In this document: positions 33,436-42,214 of the stretch, one piece after another
Layout: each line of letters starts with the position of its first letter
How positions within the stretch are numbered: the first letter of the stretch is position 1
Assembly: GCA_003142615.1 (NCBI GenBank)
Contig: PLMW01000009.1
Coordinates: forward strand, 32,501 to 79,818
DNA length: 47,318 bases
Direction of reading: 5' to 3'
Source: Opitutia bacterium
GTDB lineage: Bacteria; Verrucomicrobiota; Verrucomicrobiia; Opitutales; Opitutaceae
Made by a program: the position numbers and the translations under genes
The notes under the pieces: generated by a model
The model's database searches: none
Seen by the model: the letters and a program-made list of their open reading frames with translations, nothing else
What the model was told of the DNA's origin: nothing

Positions 33436-34506
33436 GTGAGAGCCCTGTCCGACTACAGCCTTGACGGGCTTCAGCAGCAGATCGTCGCGTGGGGTTTCAA
33501 GGCTTCGCATGCGAAGCCGCTGCTACGGAATTACTATTCCCATGCGGGTGCGGTCGACTGGCCGGAGTTGAAGACACCGCGCGGATTGCGGGACCGCATG
33601 CAGGCGGAATGCGGCATGATGGCATCCACGCTGGTAGCGCGGCAGGTCGCCGGGGACGGGACGGTCAAGCTGCTTCTGAAACTCGCCGACGGGCGGACCG
33701 TCGAATCGGTGGTTATGCCGGCTTATCAGGAAGACCGGGCGGCCGGGTGCCTCTCCTCGCAGGTGGGGTGCGCGTTGGCGTGCGATTTCTGCGCGACGGC
33801 CCAGAGCGGATTCGCGCGCAACCTGTCCGCTGGCGAGATGGTGGAGCAGTTTCTGCATCTGCGCGGTGAGGCGAAGGCGATCGGCCGGCGGCTGCAGACC
33901 GTCGTGTTCATGGGCATGGGCGAACCGATGTTGAATCTGGAGAACGTGCTCGAGGCGGTCCGGCGCATGGCCGGCGGGGACATGGGCGCGCTGGGCTGGC
34001 GGCAGGTCACGGTGTCGACGGTCGGGATTGTGCCGGGCATCGACGCGATGGCCGCCGCCGACTTGAACATCAACCTGGCCGTGTCCCTGCATGCCCCGGA
34101 CGACGCCACGCGCGCGAAGCTGGTGCCGTCGGGCCGGCGGTTCGGCGTGGAGGAGATCATGGCGGCGGCCGTTCGCTTTCAGGCGAAGAACAACGGCCGG
34201 CCGGTATCGATCCAGTATTGTCTGCTCAAGGGCGTGAACGACTCGCCGGAGCAGGCGCGGCAGCTTGCCGCACTGCTGGCCGGCCGGCGCATGCACGTCA
34301 ACCTGCTCCATTACAACCCGACCGGCGCGAGCCTGACCGGGCGGACCTATGAGCCGTCTCCACCGGAGGCGGCGGAGACCTTCATGCACGAACTGCGGGT
34401 GCGGCGGGTGGTGGCGCATTTCCGCCGCCCTCGCGGGCGGGACATCGACGCGGCCTGCGGCCAGCTCCGTCGTCGCGTCGCCGCCGGTTCCGATCCCAGT
34501 CGGTAG
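33436..34506 (+). CDS. rlmN: 23S rRNA/tRNA (adenine-C2) methyltransferase RlmN
   Basis: This 356-aa radical-SAM enzyme methylates A2503 of 23S rRNA and A37 of some tRNAs. It has the CxxxCxxC cluster motif in CALACDFCATA and the nearby GCLSSQVGC. The C-terminal IDAACGQL carries the second catalytic Cys that forms the protein-RNA adduct. MGMGEPMLN and HAPDDATRAKLVP are RlmN signatures. The start is GTG at 33436: an in-frame stop lies at 33409 and no ATG intervenes. A seven-codon ORF (33416-33439) overlaps this start as GTGA and may couple translation. Confidence 0.94.
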   Translation: MRALSDYSLDGLQQQIVAWGFKASHAKPLLRNYYSHAGAVDWPELKTPRGLRDRMQAECGMMASTLVARQVAGDGTVKLLLKLADGRTVESVVMPAYQEDRAAGCLSSQVGCALACDFCATAQSGFARNLSAGEMVEQFLHLRGEAKAIGRRLQTVVFMGMGEPMLNLENVLEAVRRMAGGDMGALGWRQVTVSTVGIVPGIDAMAAADLNINLAVSLHAPDDATRAKLVPSGRRFGVEEIMAAAVRFQAKNNGRPVSIQYCLLKGVNDSPEQARQLAALLAGRRMHVNLLHYNPTGASLTGRTYEPSPPEAAETFMHELRVRRVVAHFRRPRGRDIDAACGQLRRRVAAGSDPSR

Positions 34507-34588
34507 CGGCGAGGGATTGCGTTGCCGGGCGCTGGGTCCAGCTTGTGTGCCGAGGCTGGCAGCGCGTCCCCTCCGTCCACCCATCTGG

Positions 34589-34643
34589 ATGCTTCACTTC
34601 GTTCAGCATGAATGATTGATAATCCATCCGTGTTATCCGGGGT
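34589..34643. repeat. Dispersed intergenic repeats upstream of the TauE-like gene
   Basis: Two text-like repeat pieces lie next to each other. The first, ATGCTTCACTTCGTTCAGCAT (34589-34609 region), is palindromic at its ends. The second, CCATCCGTGTTATCCGGGGT (34624-34643), recurs with 18 of 20 bases identical and in the same orientation at 35642-35661, on the other side of the TauE-like gene. Confidence 0.75.
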
Positions 34644-34670
34644 AAAAAATAAAAACGTAATTCGGGTTGA

Positions 34671-35423
34671 ATGAATCTTGAACCCTGGCAATGGGCGCTC
34701 GCCGTCCTCGGGGCCTTCATCGCCGGCGTGTCGAAGACCGGCATTGCGGGCCTCGGCATCCTGTGCGTCGCCATTTTTGCCAATATCCTGCCCGCGAAGC
34801 AGGCCACGGGGCTGGTCCTGCCGCTCCTGATCATTGGGGACATGTTCGCCGCGGCCAGCTACCGCCGGCACACGGTGTGGCGCCACCTCGGGCGGCTGTT
34901 TCCGTGGACCATCCTCGGCGTGATCCTCGGCACGCTCGCGCTCGGACGGCTCGATGATGCGGCGGTGCGCCGCCTGATCGGCGGCATCATCGTGGCGATG
35001 TTTACACTGCATGTCTGGCGAAAGTGGTCGGCGCGCCGTGGCCGGGGCGACGAAGCCTTGGTGGCGCAGGCGCCGGCATGGTTTGCCCCGGCGGCCGGGG
35101 TGCTGGCGGGATTCACGACGCAGGTGGCCAACGCCGCCGGCCCCGTCATGATCCTCTACCTGCTGGCGATGCGCCTGCCGAAGATGGAGTTCCTTGGCAC
35201 GGGCGCGGTGTTCTTCCTCGGCCTCAATCTCTTCAAGGTGCCCTTCATGGCCGGCCTCGGCATGATCACCCCGGCGAGTTTTCTCACCAACCTGATGCTC
35301 GCGCCGGCGGTAGTGGCGGGGGCGCTGGCCGGGCGCTGGGCCGTTCATCGGATCAACCAGCAGTGGTTTGAAAACATCGCGCTCGGGCTGACCTTCGCCG
35401 CCGGGTTGAAGCTGCTGTTCTAA
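34671..35423 (+). CDS. TauE/SafE (TSUP) family membrane permease
   Basis: This 250-aa inner-membrane protein has seven or eight helices in two inverted halves, of the sulfite/sulfoacetate exporter-like TSUP family (PF01925). The first half begins AFIAGVSKTGIAGLGILCVA and the second AAGVLAGFTTQVANAAGPVM, the paired Gly-rich motifs of the fold. Substrates of characterised relatives are sulfite, thiosulfate, sulfoacetate or organosulfonates; this one is unknown and no sulfur gene is adjacent. It stands alone, bracketed by copies of a short repeat. Confidence 0.88.
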   Translation: MNLEPWQWALAVLGAFIAGVSKTGIAGLGILCVAIFANILPAKQATGLVLPLLIIGDMFAAASYRRHTVWRHLGRLFPWTILGVILGTLALGRLDDAAVRRLIGGIIVAMFTLHVWRKWSARRGRGDEALVAQAPAWFAPAAGVLAGFTTQVANAAGPVMILYLLAMRLPKMEFLGTGAVFFLGLNLFKVPFMAGLGMITPASFLTNLMLAPAVVAGALAGRWAVHRINQQWFENIALGLTFAAGLKLLF

Positions 35424-35723
35424 CCGGAGATTGTTTTTACCACGGATTGGCTGATGGCGCTCCGCTCGGTACGCAGATGAGCACGGATATGCGGGCAGTC
35501 AGATGCAGGGTCAAATTCCACAGGAGGCAACGGAGGAAACGAAGAATACTGCAAGGCCGAACTCGCAGGAATCTGGACCGGCCCTGATTCCAGGGCCTTA
35601 TGGCCTTGGCTGCATTCGGGGGAATCTTTCTTCATCCGGGCCCATCCGTGTGATCCGTGGTCAAACCTGACGGAGGATAATCATTTCATTTCCGGGCGTT
35701 CTGTATATTCCGTGGTTCCAGCG
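35424..35723. other. 300-base gap filled with short repeats
   Basis: No gene is seen. ACCACGGAT (35439-35447) and ATCCGTGGT (35653-35661) are inverted copies at the two ends of the gap. CCATCCGTGTGATCCGTGGT (35642-35661) is the direct partner of 34624-34643. A small perfect hairpin, GGCCCTG-ATTC-CAGGGCC (35580-35597), lies between and may help end the TauE transcript. A further partial copy (TTCCGTGGTTCC) sits just before ruvC. The middle has purine-rich tracts (GGAGGCAACGGAGGAAACGA). Confidence 0.7.
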
Positions 35724-36320
35724 ATGCCACGAATGTCCGTCAGGCAACTCTGGAAGGCGAAGCTGGAAGGGAAGCTTGCGGCCAAAGACTGGCCGGAGGC
35801 ACCCGATCTGCGCCGGCCCGCCTTCACCGGCCAGGTGCTCGGCATCGATCCCAGTCTCCGCGGCACGGGTCTGGTGCTGATCGAGTTCCGGTCCGGGCAG
35901 CCGGCGGTGCTGCTGCGCACCCGCACGGTACGCGTGCCGGCGCGGCGCCCCATGGCAGAGGCGCTGGCGGAGATCCACCGCGCGGTGGCGGCCTTTCTCG
36001 ACGACTTCGATGTGCGGCACGTGGCGCTCGAACAAACGATTTACGTCCAGAACTTCCAGACCGCGCAGATCCTCGGCGCGGCGCGCGGCGCGGCCATCGC
36101 GGCCGCGGCCCTGCGCGACCTGCCGGTGTTCGAATATCCGCCGCTGCGCGTCAAGCAGGCGGTGGTGGGGGTGGGCCGGGCGAGCAAGCAGCAGATGCAG
36201 CGCACCATCATGGCGCTGCTCGGTCACGGCGCGCCGCTGGCGCCCGACGAGGCCGACGCCGCCGGTGTGGCCGTGTGTCACGCCCTCACGTGGCGGGAGG
36301 AAGCCGGCCGCCCGCGATGA
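35724..36320 (+). CDS. ruvC: Holliday-junction resolvase RuvC with N-terminal extension
   Basis: This 198-aa RNase H-fold endonuclease cuts Holliday junctions with RuvAB. The four catalytic acids are in place: Asp42 (LGIDPSLRGTG), Glu103 (ALEQTIYVQN), Asp175 and Asp178 (PDEADAAGVAVCHA). Canonical RuvC begins directly with the IDPG strand; here about 37 basic residues precede it (MPRMSVRQLWKAKLEGKLAA). The start may be 35724 or the ATG at 35733; either leaves the extension. No ruvA or ruvB is adjacent. Convergent with the hybrid kinase. Confidence 0.9.
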   Translation: MPRMSVRQLWKAKLEGKLAAKDWPEAPDLRRPAFTGQVLGIDPSLRGTGLVLIEFRSGQPAVLLRTRTVRVPARRPMAEALAEIHRAVAAFLDDFDVRHVALEQTIYVQNFQTAQILGAARGAAIAAAALRDLPVFEYPPLRVKQAVVGVGRASKQQMQRTIMALLGHGAPLAPDEADAAGVAVCHALTWREEAGRPR

Positions 36321-36435
36321 AGATCGGTCGGTGGGCACCGCCCAGGCCCGCGCGCGCCGGCTTCCGGCGGCGAAACCGGGGAGAAGATCAAACGGCGGCC
36401 GCGCCTCCGTTCGCTTCCGGGACGGGAGCCTGATT

Positions 36436-39096
36436 TCAACCCAGCACGGTCTTGAGAATGCGGCCGAGGTCGATGACGCGGTAGGGCTTGGTGAGATAAC
36501 CGCAGAAGCCCATGTCGAGATACTGGCGTGACATCTCCTCGCTGTCGTAGCCGCTGGAAATGATCGCGCGCACATCGGGATCGAGTTCGCGCAGCTGCTT
36601 GAAGGTCGCCTCGCCGCCCATGCCGCCGATGATGTTAAGGTCCATGATGACCGCATCGTAGGGCCGGCCGATGTTGAGGTAGCGCGTGTAGAGCGCGATG
36701 GCCTCCTCGCCGTTTTTCGCGATGTCGTACTTGTACTCGAGCCCGTCGAGCATGCCGGCGGTGAGCATGCAGATCTTGTCGTCGTCGTCCATGAACAGGA
36801 CGCGGCCGGTCCCGAAGCGCAGCGTGGGGGCGCGGCGGGCCTCGAGCTCGGCGGGCCGGTCGGCCTTGGGCAGGAAGATCGTGAAGGTCGTGCCGGTGCC
36901 GATAGTGGATTCGACACCGATCTGGCCGCCGTGCTTGCGCACGATGTCGAGCACGGTGGCGAGGCCGAGGCCGGTGCCGTGTTTCTTGGTGGTGAAGAAG
37001 GCGTCGAAGATCTTCTGGAGGTTCTCCGGCGGGATGCCGTTGCCGTCGTCCTGCACCTCGAACTGCACGTAGTTGCCGGCGGGCAGCGGCGGAATCTGGC
37101 CCTCGATGAGCGGGGTGTTGCCGGCGCGCAGCCACACGTGGCCCGGGCGGCCCTCGGGCATGGCCTGGACGGCGTTGACCACGAGGTTCTGGAAGACCTG
37201 CAGGATTTGCGCGCGGTCGGCGAGGATGTTGTCCACGCCGGGCACCACCTCGACCACCACCTCGGTGCTGGCGCCGGCGGTGGCGATGCGCGAGGCCTCT
37301 TTCAGCACCGTGAGGGGGGCCAGCACCGTCTGCACAGAGGTGCCGCCCTTGGCGAAGGTGAGAAGCTGCTTGGTCAATCCCTTGGCGGCCATGCACGCAT
37401 TCTCGCTGTCTTCGAGCGCCGAGTAGTTGCGATTGTCCTTCGCGAGCGAGACGCCACCGAGGATGGTGGTCAGGAGATTGTTGAAGTCGTGCGCGATGCC
37501 GCCGGCGAGTACGCCGAGTGATTCGAAGCGGTTGGCCTTGACGAGTTCCTCTGGGGTCAGGGTCATCTCCAGGGGGTTGCGGAAGACAATGATCGCGCCG
37601 GCAAGCCGGCCGTCGGAGTCCCGCACCGGGCTCCCGCTGAACAAAATGGCCTGGGGCTCGGCCTCCTTGCCGAGCGCCAGGACATAATCGTTGTTGAGGG
37701 GGATGGATTCACCGAGGTCAAGGAGCCGGCCGGCGGGAAACTCGGTGCGCTGGCCGCTCACACGGTGTATCAGCGGGAAAAGCTCGAAGAGCAGCCGGCC
37801 GCGCAGGGCGTCCGGTTGCTCGCGGAGAAGCTGCGCGGCCTTGTCGTTGGCAAACGTGACGCGGCCGGCGGCGTCGGTGAGCAAGAGGCCTTCGTGCAGC
37901 TCGGCCAGCGCCCCGGCCAACAGGGCGGGGGAAATGGCCTGCCCGCCCGGCATGGGCAACTCCGCCGGCAACAGGCAATGGAAGCCGATCACGCGGAGCA
38001 GTTCGTGCCGGCGCGACATCTGGCGGAACACGCCGCCCATCACCCAAAGATAGCGGCCGTCCTTATGCCGCAGGCGGCAGAGGTCGAGGTAGGTGGATTC
38101 GCCGCGATGACGGGAGAGAAAAAACTCCTTCAGGCCGGCGGGCGCGTCGTCAGGATGCAGCACGCTCGCAAGGGTCTTGGGTCCATCGGGCAGGTCGGCG
38201 CCCGTGTAGCCGAGCAAGCGCTTCCAGGCCGGCGAGAACCAGTGGCGGCCGCTGGCGAAGTTCAGGTCGAATGCGCCGAGGTGGCCGTGCTCCGTGAGTT
38301 TCTTGAAACGCTCTTCGCTCTCGAGCGAGGTTTCCTCAAACTCCTTGCGTTCGGTGATGTCGAGATGCATGCCGGCGACGCGCTCGAGCTCCCCGTCGGA
38401 GCCGAACACCTGCAGGCCGACGCTGTGGATCCACACGTAGTGCCCCTTCTTGTGGTGGAGGCGATACTCGACCGAGAAACTGCGCGTCCCGTTGAAGTAT
38501 TTGGTGGCGGCGCGGTCGGGCGCGGCGGCGGAGTCCTCCGGATGCAGGAGGTTGCGCCACGTCTCGAAGGTGGCGTCGAGTTCAGCCACGGCATAACCGA
38601 GCTGCTTCTTCCAGGCGGCTGAATAGTAAAAGATGCCGGCCTTGAAATTGAGATCAAAGACCCCGAGGGGGCTGCGCTCGGCGAGCAGCGAGAGCAAGTC
38701 CACGCCGGTGACGCCCGGCGCGTCATCGGGCGCCACAAACGCGAAACAGCCCGGGCCGGACGCGGACGCGGTTTTTTCGAGGCGCACGGATACGCCCAGG
38801 CGCGCGCCGTCCTTGGGCTGGGCGATCAGCTTGAGCGGGGCGACCGCGGCGGCGTTCAGCAGTACATCCCATTGCACTTCGAGCCAGCGGGAGTCCTTCG
38901 TCGTGACCTCGAAGGCGAAAAGGGTGGAGAAATGTTCGCCGATCAACTCCGAGTCGCCCGCCCGCCAGAGGGCGCACGCGGCGGCGTCAGCCATCAGAAT
39001 TTTCCCATTTCCATCAAGCACGAAGAGAGCTTCATCCGTACCACGGGCGTTCGTACCGGTGGCTCCAGTCGATTGGGTTTGCAATGGAGTTCCCAC
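36436..39096 (-). CDS. Hybrid sensor histidine kinase with four PAS domains and a receiver
   Basis: This 886-aa kinase has no membrane segment. PAS domains occupy about residues 20-120, 135-252, 262-375 and 395-508; the second and third have PAC-type ends (GMHLDITERKEFEE). The HisKA box has phospho-acceptor His536 in GGIAHDFNNLL. The HATPase domain has N637, DDGNGIP and GTGLGLA. The C-terminal receiver has the acidic cluster Asp770-772, phospho-acceptor Asp819 (VIMDLN) and Lys870 (LTKPY). The start is probably GTG at 39096, since no ATG precedes the first PAS domain. It is a cytoplasmic sensor; its partner regulator is not in the window, so it is an orphan here. Confidence 0.92.
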   Translation of the reverse strand: MGTPLQTQSTGATGTNARGTDEALFVLDGNGKILMADAAACALWRAGDSELIGEHFSTLFAFEVTTKDSRWLEVQWDVLLNAAAVAPLKLIAQPKDGARLGVSVRLEKTASASGPGCFAFVAPDDAPGVTGVDLLSLLAERSPLGVFDLNFKAGIFYYSAAWKKQLGYAVAELDATFETWRNLLHPEDSAAAPDRAATKYFNGTRSFSVEYRLHHKKGHYVWIHSVGLQVFGSDGELERVAGMHLDITERKEFEETSLESEERFKKLTEHGHLGAFDLNFASGRHWFSPAWKRLLGYTGADLPDGPKTLASVLHPDDAPAGLKEFFLSRHRGESTYLDLCRLRHKDGRYLWVMGGVFRQMSRRHELLRVIGFHCLLPAELPMPGGQAISPALLAGALAELHEGLLLTDAAGRVTFANDKAAQLLREQPDALRGRLLFELFPLIHRVSGQRTEFPAGRLLDLGESIPLNNDYVLALGKEAEPQAILFSGSPVRDSDGRLAGAIIVFRNPLEMTLTPEELVKANRFESLGVLAGGIAHDFNNLLTTILGGVSLAKDNRNYSALEDSENACMAAKGLTKQLLTFAKGGTSVQTVLAPLTVLKEASRIATAGASTEVVVEVVPGVDNILADRAQILQVFQNLVVNAVQAMPEGRPGHVWLRAGNTPLIEGQIPPLPAGNYVQFEVQDDGNGIPPENLQKIFDAFFTTKKHGTGLGLATVLDIVRKHGGQIGVESTIGTGTTFTIFLPKADRPAELEARRAPTLRFGTGRVLFMDDDDKICMLTAGMLDGLEYKYDIAKNGEEAIALYTRYLNIGRPYDAVIMDLNIIGGMGGEATFKQLRELDPDVRAIISSGYDSEEMSRQYLDMGFCGYLTKPYRVIDLGRILKTVLG

Positions 39097-39243
39097 GGAG
39101 CCAGATGCGGGCGCGACGATGGCCGGGCCACAACCGTTCCCGCAGCCTAAACCGTGACTGATCCCGGCGCCTTGTTAAGAGAAAAATGGCCTATCCCGCT
39201 CCGCCGGGACTTTCCGGCTGAGACTTTCAGTAATTTTTGACAG

Positions 39244-40290
39244 CTACGGCTGCGCGGCCGGCAGGTCCGGGACAAGCCACCGGCGCACGCGGGTGGCAAG
39301 GAAATCGATGTAAACCGGCTGATCGTTCAGGCAGGGGATGTGTTCGAACGACTCGCCACCGGCCCGGAGAAAGGTTTCCCGCCCGGCCACGCGGATTTCC
39401 TCGAGGGTTTCGAGGCAGTCGGCGACGAAGGCCGGGGTGATGACGAGCAGACGTTTCCGGCCCCCGGCGGCGAGGCGTTTCAGCTCGAAATCGGTGTACG
39501 GCTGGAGCCAGGGTTCGCCGGCGAGGCGCGATTGGAACGAAAGGGAGTACCGGGCGGGATCGAGACCGGCCCGGCGGGCGAGCAGCTGCGTGGTGCGCAT
39601 GACCTGCGCCTTGTAGCAGGTGGCCTGCACGGGGCTGCCGGTGTTGCAGCAATCGGGCACGATGGTGCAGTGCGCCTTGGAGGAGTCGGCCTTGCGCAGG
39701 TGGCGCACGGGGATGCCGTGATAACTGAAGAGCAGGTGGTCGTGCGGTTGGGCGAGGTAGGGCCGGATGCTCGCATACAGTGTTTCGATGTAGTCGGCCT
39801 CCGCGTAAAACGGCGGCACCGTCTCGATGCGCAGACGCGGCGCGAGCCGGGCGGCCTCCGCTTGGACCTTCACCACCACCGTTTCCCAGCTCGACATCGC
39901 GTAATGCGGATATTGCGGAATGAGCAGCAGCTCCTCCACGCCGCCTGTGGCGAGCTGCGCGATGACCGTGGCGATGGAGGGGCGGCCGTAGCGCATGGCC
40001 AGGGCGACCGGCACGTCCGGCCCGAGCGCGGCGGCGAGCTTCCGCTGCACGCGGCGGCTGGTGAGAATCAGCGGCGAACCTTCGGGCGTCCAGATGCTCG
40101 CATAGGCGTGGGCCGACTTCGAGGGACGGGTGCGCAGGATGATGCCGTGGAGCAGCAGCCAGCGCAGCGGCTGCGGCACGTCGAGCACACGCTCGTCGTC
40201 GAGGAATTCCGCCAGATAGCGGCGCACGTCGGCGACCGAGGTGGAGTCGGGCGAGCCAAGGTTGACGAGGAGGACGGCGCGAGGGGACAT
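39244..40290 (-). CDS. hemH: Ferrochelatase
   Basis: This 348-aa enzyme inserts ferrous iron into protoporphyrin IX, or into coproporphyrin in some lineages. The catalytic His191 (SYHGIP) and Glu294 (ADCLETLEEI) are present, as is LVNLGSPDS at the start. Between them lie Cys208, Cys214, Cys215 and Cys225 (PDCCNTGSPVQATCYKAQ) in an internal loop. Several bacterial ferrochelatases bind a [2Fe-2S] cluster with such internal Cys, so this one may as well. It has no membrane anchor. The ATG at 40290 is the family start. It is 147 bases downstream of the hybrid kinase start on the same strand, with no other heme gene nearby. Confidence 0.93.
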   Translation of the reverse strand: MSPRAVLLVNLGSPDSTSVADVRRYLAEFLDDERVLDVPQPLRWLLLHGIILRTRPSKSAHAYASIWTPEGSPLILTSRRVQRKLAAALGPDVPVALAMRYGRPSIATVIAQLATGGVEELLLIPQYPHYAMSSWETVVVKVQAEAARLAPRLRIETVPPFYAEADYIETLYASIRPYLAQPHDHLLFSYHGIPVRHLRKADSSKAHCTIVPDCCNTGSPVQATCYKAQVMRTTQLLARRAGLDPARYSLSFQSRLAGEPWLQPYTDFELKRLAAGGRKRLLVITPAFVADCLETLEEIRVAGRETFLRAGGESFEHIPCLNDQPVYIDFLATRVRRWLVPDLPAAQP

Positions 40291-40502
40291 GGGCGCTAGC
40301 TACTGGTCGGGAGATTCCCACCGGATGTCAAACGCAGGCGGCCGAAGCGGCCCGGCCGGCCAGGGATGGCGGACCTGGATGGCTGATCTTCGGGGCGGCC
40401 GGATTTTGACGTTGCCGGTGGCGGAGCGCAACCGCATCAAGGGGAGGTTTGCCCTGCGACCCGGCGCCCGTCCGCGCCTTCCACCCAAGATCATCTTTTG
40501 CC

Positions 40503-42089
40503 ATGAGTTCAAACCGCCGACCTGTGCTCCTTGTCGTCCGCGACGGCTGGGGCAAGAACCCGAACCCCGCCCACGACAAGTTCAATGCCGTGCACCTCGC
40601 CCGCAAGCCCTGCGACGACTGGTTGCAGGCGAACTATCCGGTCACGCTGGTGAAGGCCTGCGGCCTCGATGTCGGCGTGCCCGACGGCGTGATGGGCAAC
40701 AGCGAGGTCGGCCACCAGAACATCGGTGCCGGCCGCATCGTCGACCAGGAGATCGTGCGCATCACCAAGGCGATCACCGACGGCGAGATCGCCGCCAACG
40801 CCGTGTGGCGCGCCGCGCTCGACCGCGTGAAGCAAAAAGGCACGAAGCTGCATTTCATGGGCCTCGCCTCCGACGCCGGCGTGCACAGCCTGCTCGACCA
40901 CCTCTACGGCCTGCTCCGGCTCGCGAAGGCGGCGGGCGTGACGAAGAACATTTTTATCCACGCCTTCATGGACGGGCGGGACACGCCGCCGACGAGCGGC
41001 CTGGGTTTCATCAAGCAGCTCGAGGCGAAGCTGGCCGAGCTCGGCGTGGGCCGCGTCGCCAGCGTGTGTGGCCGTTTCTACAGCATGGACCGCGACAACC
41101 GCTGGGAACGGGTGAGCCGCGCCTACGCCATGCTCACGGGCGTGAAGGCCGACGCCACCGCCGCCAGCGCCACCGCCGCCCTGCAGCAGTATTACGACAA
41201 GCCGACCAACGACTCGCAGAAGGGCGACGAGTTTGTGGTGCCGACCTGGGTGGCCGGTGCCGACGGCAGGCCGGTCGCGACCATCGGTGACGGCGACAGC
41301 GTGGTGTTCTTCAACTTCCGCGGCGACCGTCCGCGCGAGCTCTGCCGCGCGTTCTGCGAGGCGGGGTTCAAGGAGTTCGACCGCGGCCGGAAGCTCGACC
41401 TCTATTTCGCCGGCCTGACCGAGTACAAGAAGGGCCTGCCCGTCGAGACCATCCTCATGAAGCCGCCGAAGATAAATAACATCCTCGGCGATTACGTGGC
41501 GGCGCGCGGGCTCAAGCAGTTCCGCTGCGCCGAGACCGAGAAGTACCCGCACGTGACGTTTTTCTTCAACGACTACCGCGAGGAGCCGTTTCCCGGCGAG
41601 GACCGGGCGATGGTGGCCAGCCCGAAGGTGGGCACCTACGACCTCGCGCCCGACATGTCGTCGATGGGCGTGACCGTGGCGGCGCGCGACGCCATCCTTT
41701 CCGGCAAGTACGACCTGCTCGTCGTCAACTATGCCAATCCCGACATGGTCGGCCACACCGGTTCGCTGCCCGCGGCCATCCGCGCGGTCGAGGCGACCGA
41801 CCTCGGCACGGGCGTGCTGCTCGAGGCGGTGCTCAAGATGGGCGGCGCGGCGGTGGTCTGCGCTGACCACGGCAACTGCGAGCAGATGTGGGACCCGGTC
41901 CACAACGCCCCGCACACGTCGCACACGCTCAATCTCGTCGAGGTGTTCGTGGTGGGCGAGGGGTATGCCGCCGGCAAGACGAAGCTCCGCCAAGGCAGCC
42001 GCCTCGCCGACCTCGCGCCGACGCTGCTCGAACTCATGGGCCTGCCCAAACCGGGCGAGATGACCGGCGAAAGCCTGATCGCCGGGTAA
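40503..42089 (+). CDS. gpmI: 2,3-bisphosphoglycerate-independent phosphoglycerate mutase
   Basis: This 528-aa manganese enzyme of the alkaline phosphatase superfamily interconverts 3- and 2-phosphoglycerate in glycolysis and gluconeogenesis. The phosphorylated nucleophile is Ser67 (VMGNSEVGHQNIGAGR); Asp14 (VRDGWG), the NPDMVGHTG loop and ADHGN supply metal ligands. The usual start is LLDGWG; the VRDGWGKNPNPAHDKFNAV form here is a recognised variant in Verrucomicrobia and relatives. The ATG at 40503 is preferred over longer in-frame starts. A weak terminator follows. Confidence 0.94.
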   Translation: MSSNRRPVLLVVRDGWGKNPNPAHDKFNAVHLARKPCDDWLQANYPVTLVKACGLDVGVPDGVMGNSEVGHQNIGAGRIVDQEIVRITKAITDGEIAANAVWRAALDRVKQKGTKLHFMGLASDAGVHSLLDHLYGLLRLAKAAGVTKNIFIHAFMDGRDTPPTSGLGFIKQLEAKLAELGVGRVASVCGRFYSMDRDNRWERVSRAYAMLTGVKADATAASATAALQQYYDKPTNDSQKGDEFVVPTWVAGADGRPVATIGDGDSVVFFNFRGDRPRELCRAFCEAGFKEFDRGRKLDLYFAGLTEYKKGLPVETILMKPPKINNILGDYVAARGLKQFRCAETEKYPHVTFFFNDYREEPFPGEDRAMVASPKVGTYDLAPDMSSMGVTVAARDAILSGKYDLLVVNYANPDMVGHTGSLPAAIRAVEATDLGTGVLLEAVLKMGGAAVVCADHGNCEQMWDPVHNAPHTSHTLNLVEVFVVGEGYAAGKTKLRQGSRLADLAPTLLELMGLPKPGEMTGESLIAG

Positions 42090-42116
42090 AGTCCGCGGTT
42101 GCTCGTCGCGGGCTTT
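42088..42116 (+). terminator. Candidate terminator after gpmI
   Basis: AAAGTCCGCG (42088-42097) pairs with CGCGGGCTTT (42107-42116), ten bases with one G-U pair, around a nine-base loop. The stem overlaps the gpmI stop codon. The T run is short and inside the stem, so efficiency is doubtful. Confidence 0.4.
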
Positions 42117-42214
42117 GGGTACGAAACCCGCGCCGTCCGGCGGTGGCGGATCCGACTCGACGCCACCGGCCAGGCTCTGTTTCCTGACGGCCACGCATTG
42201 GCGGATTCCCACGC

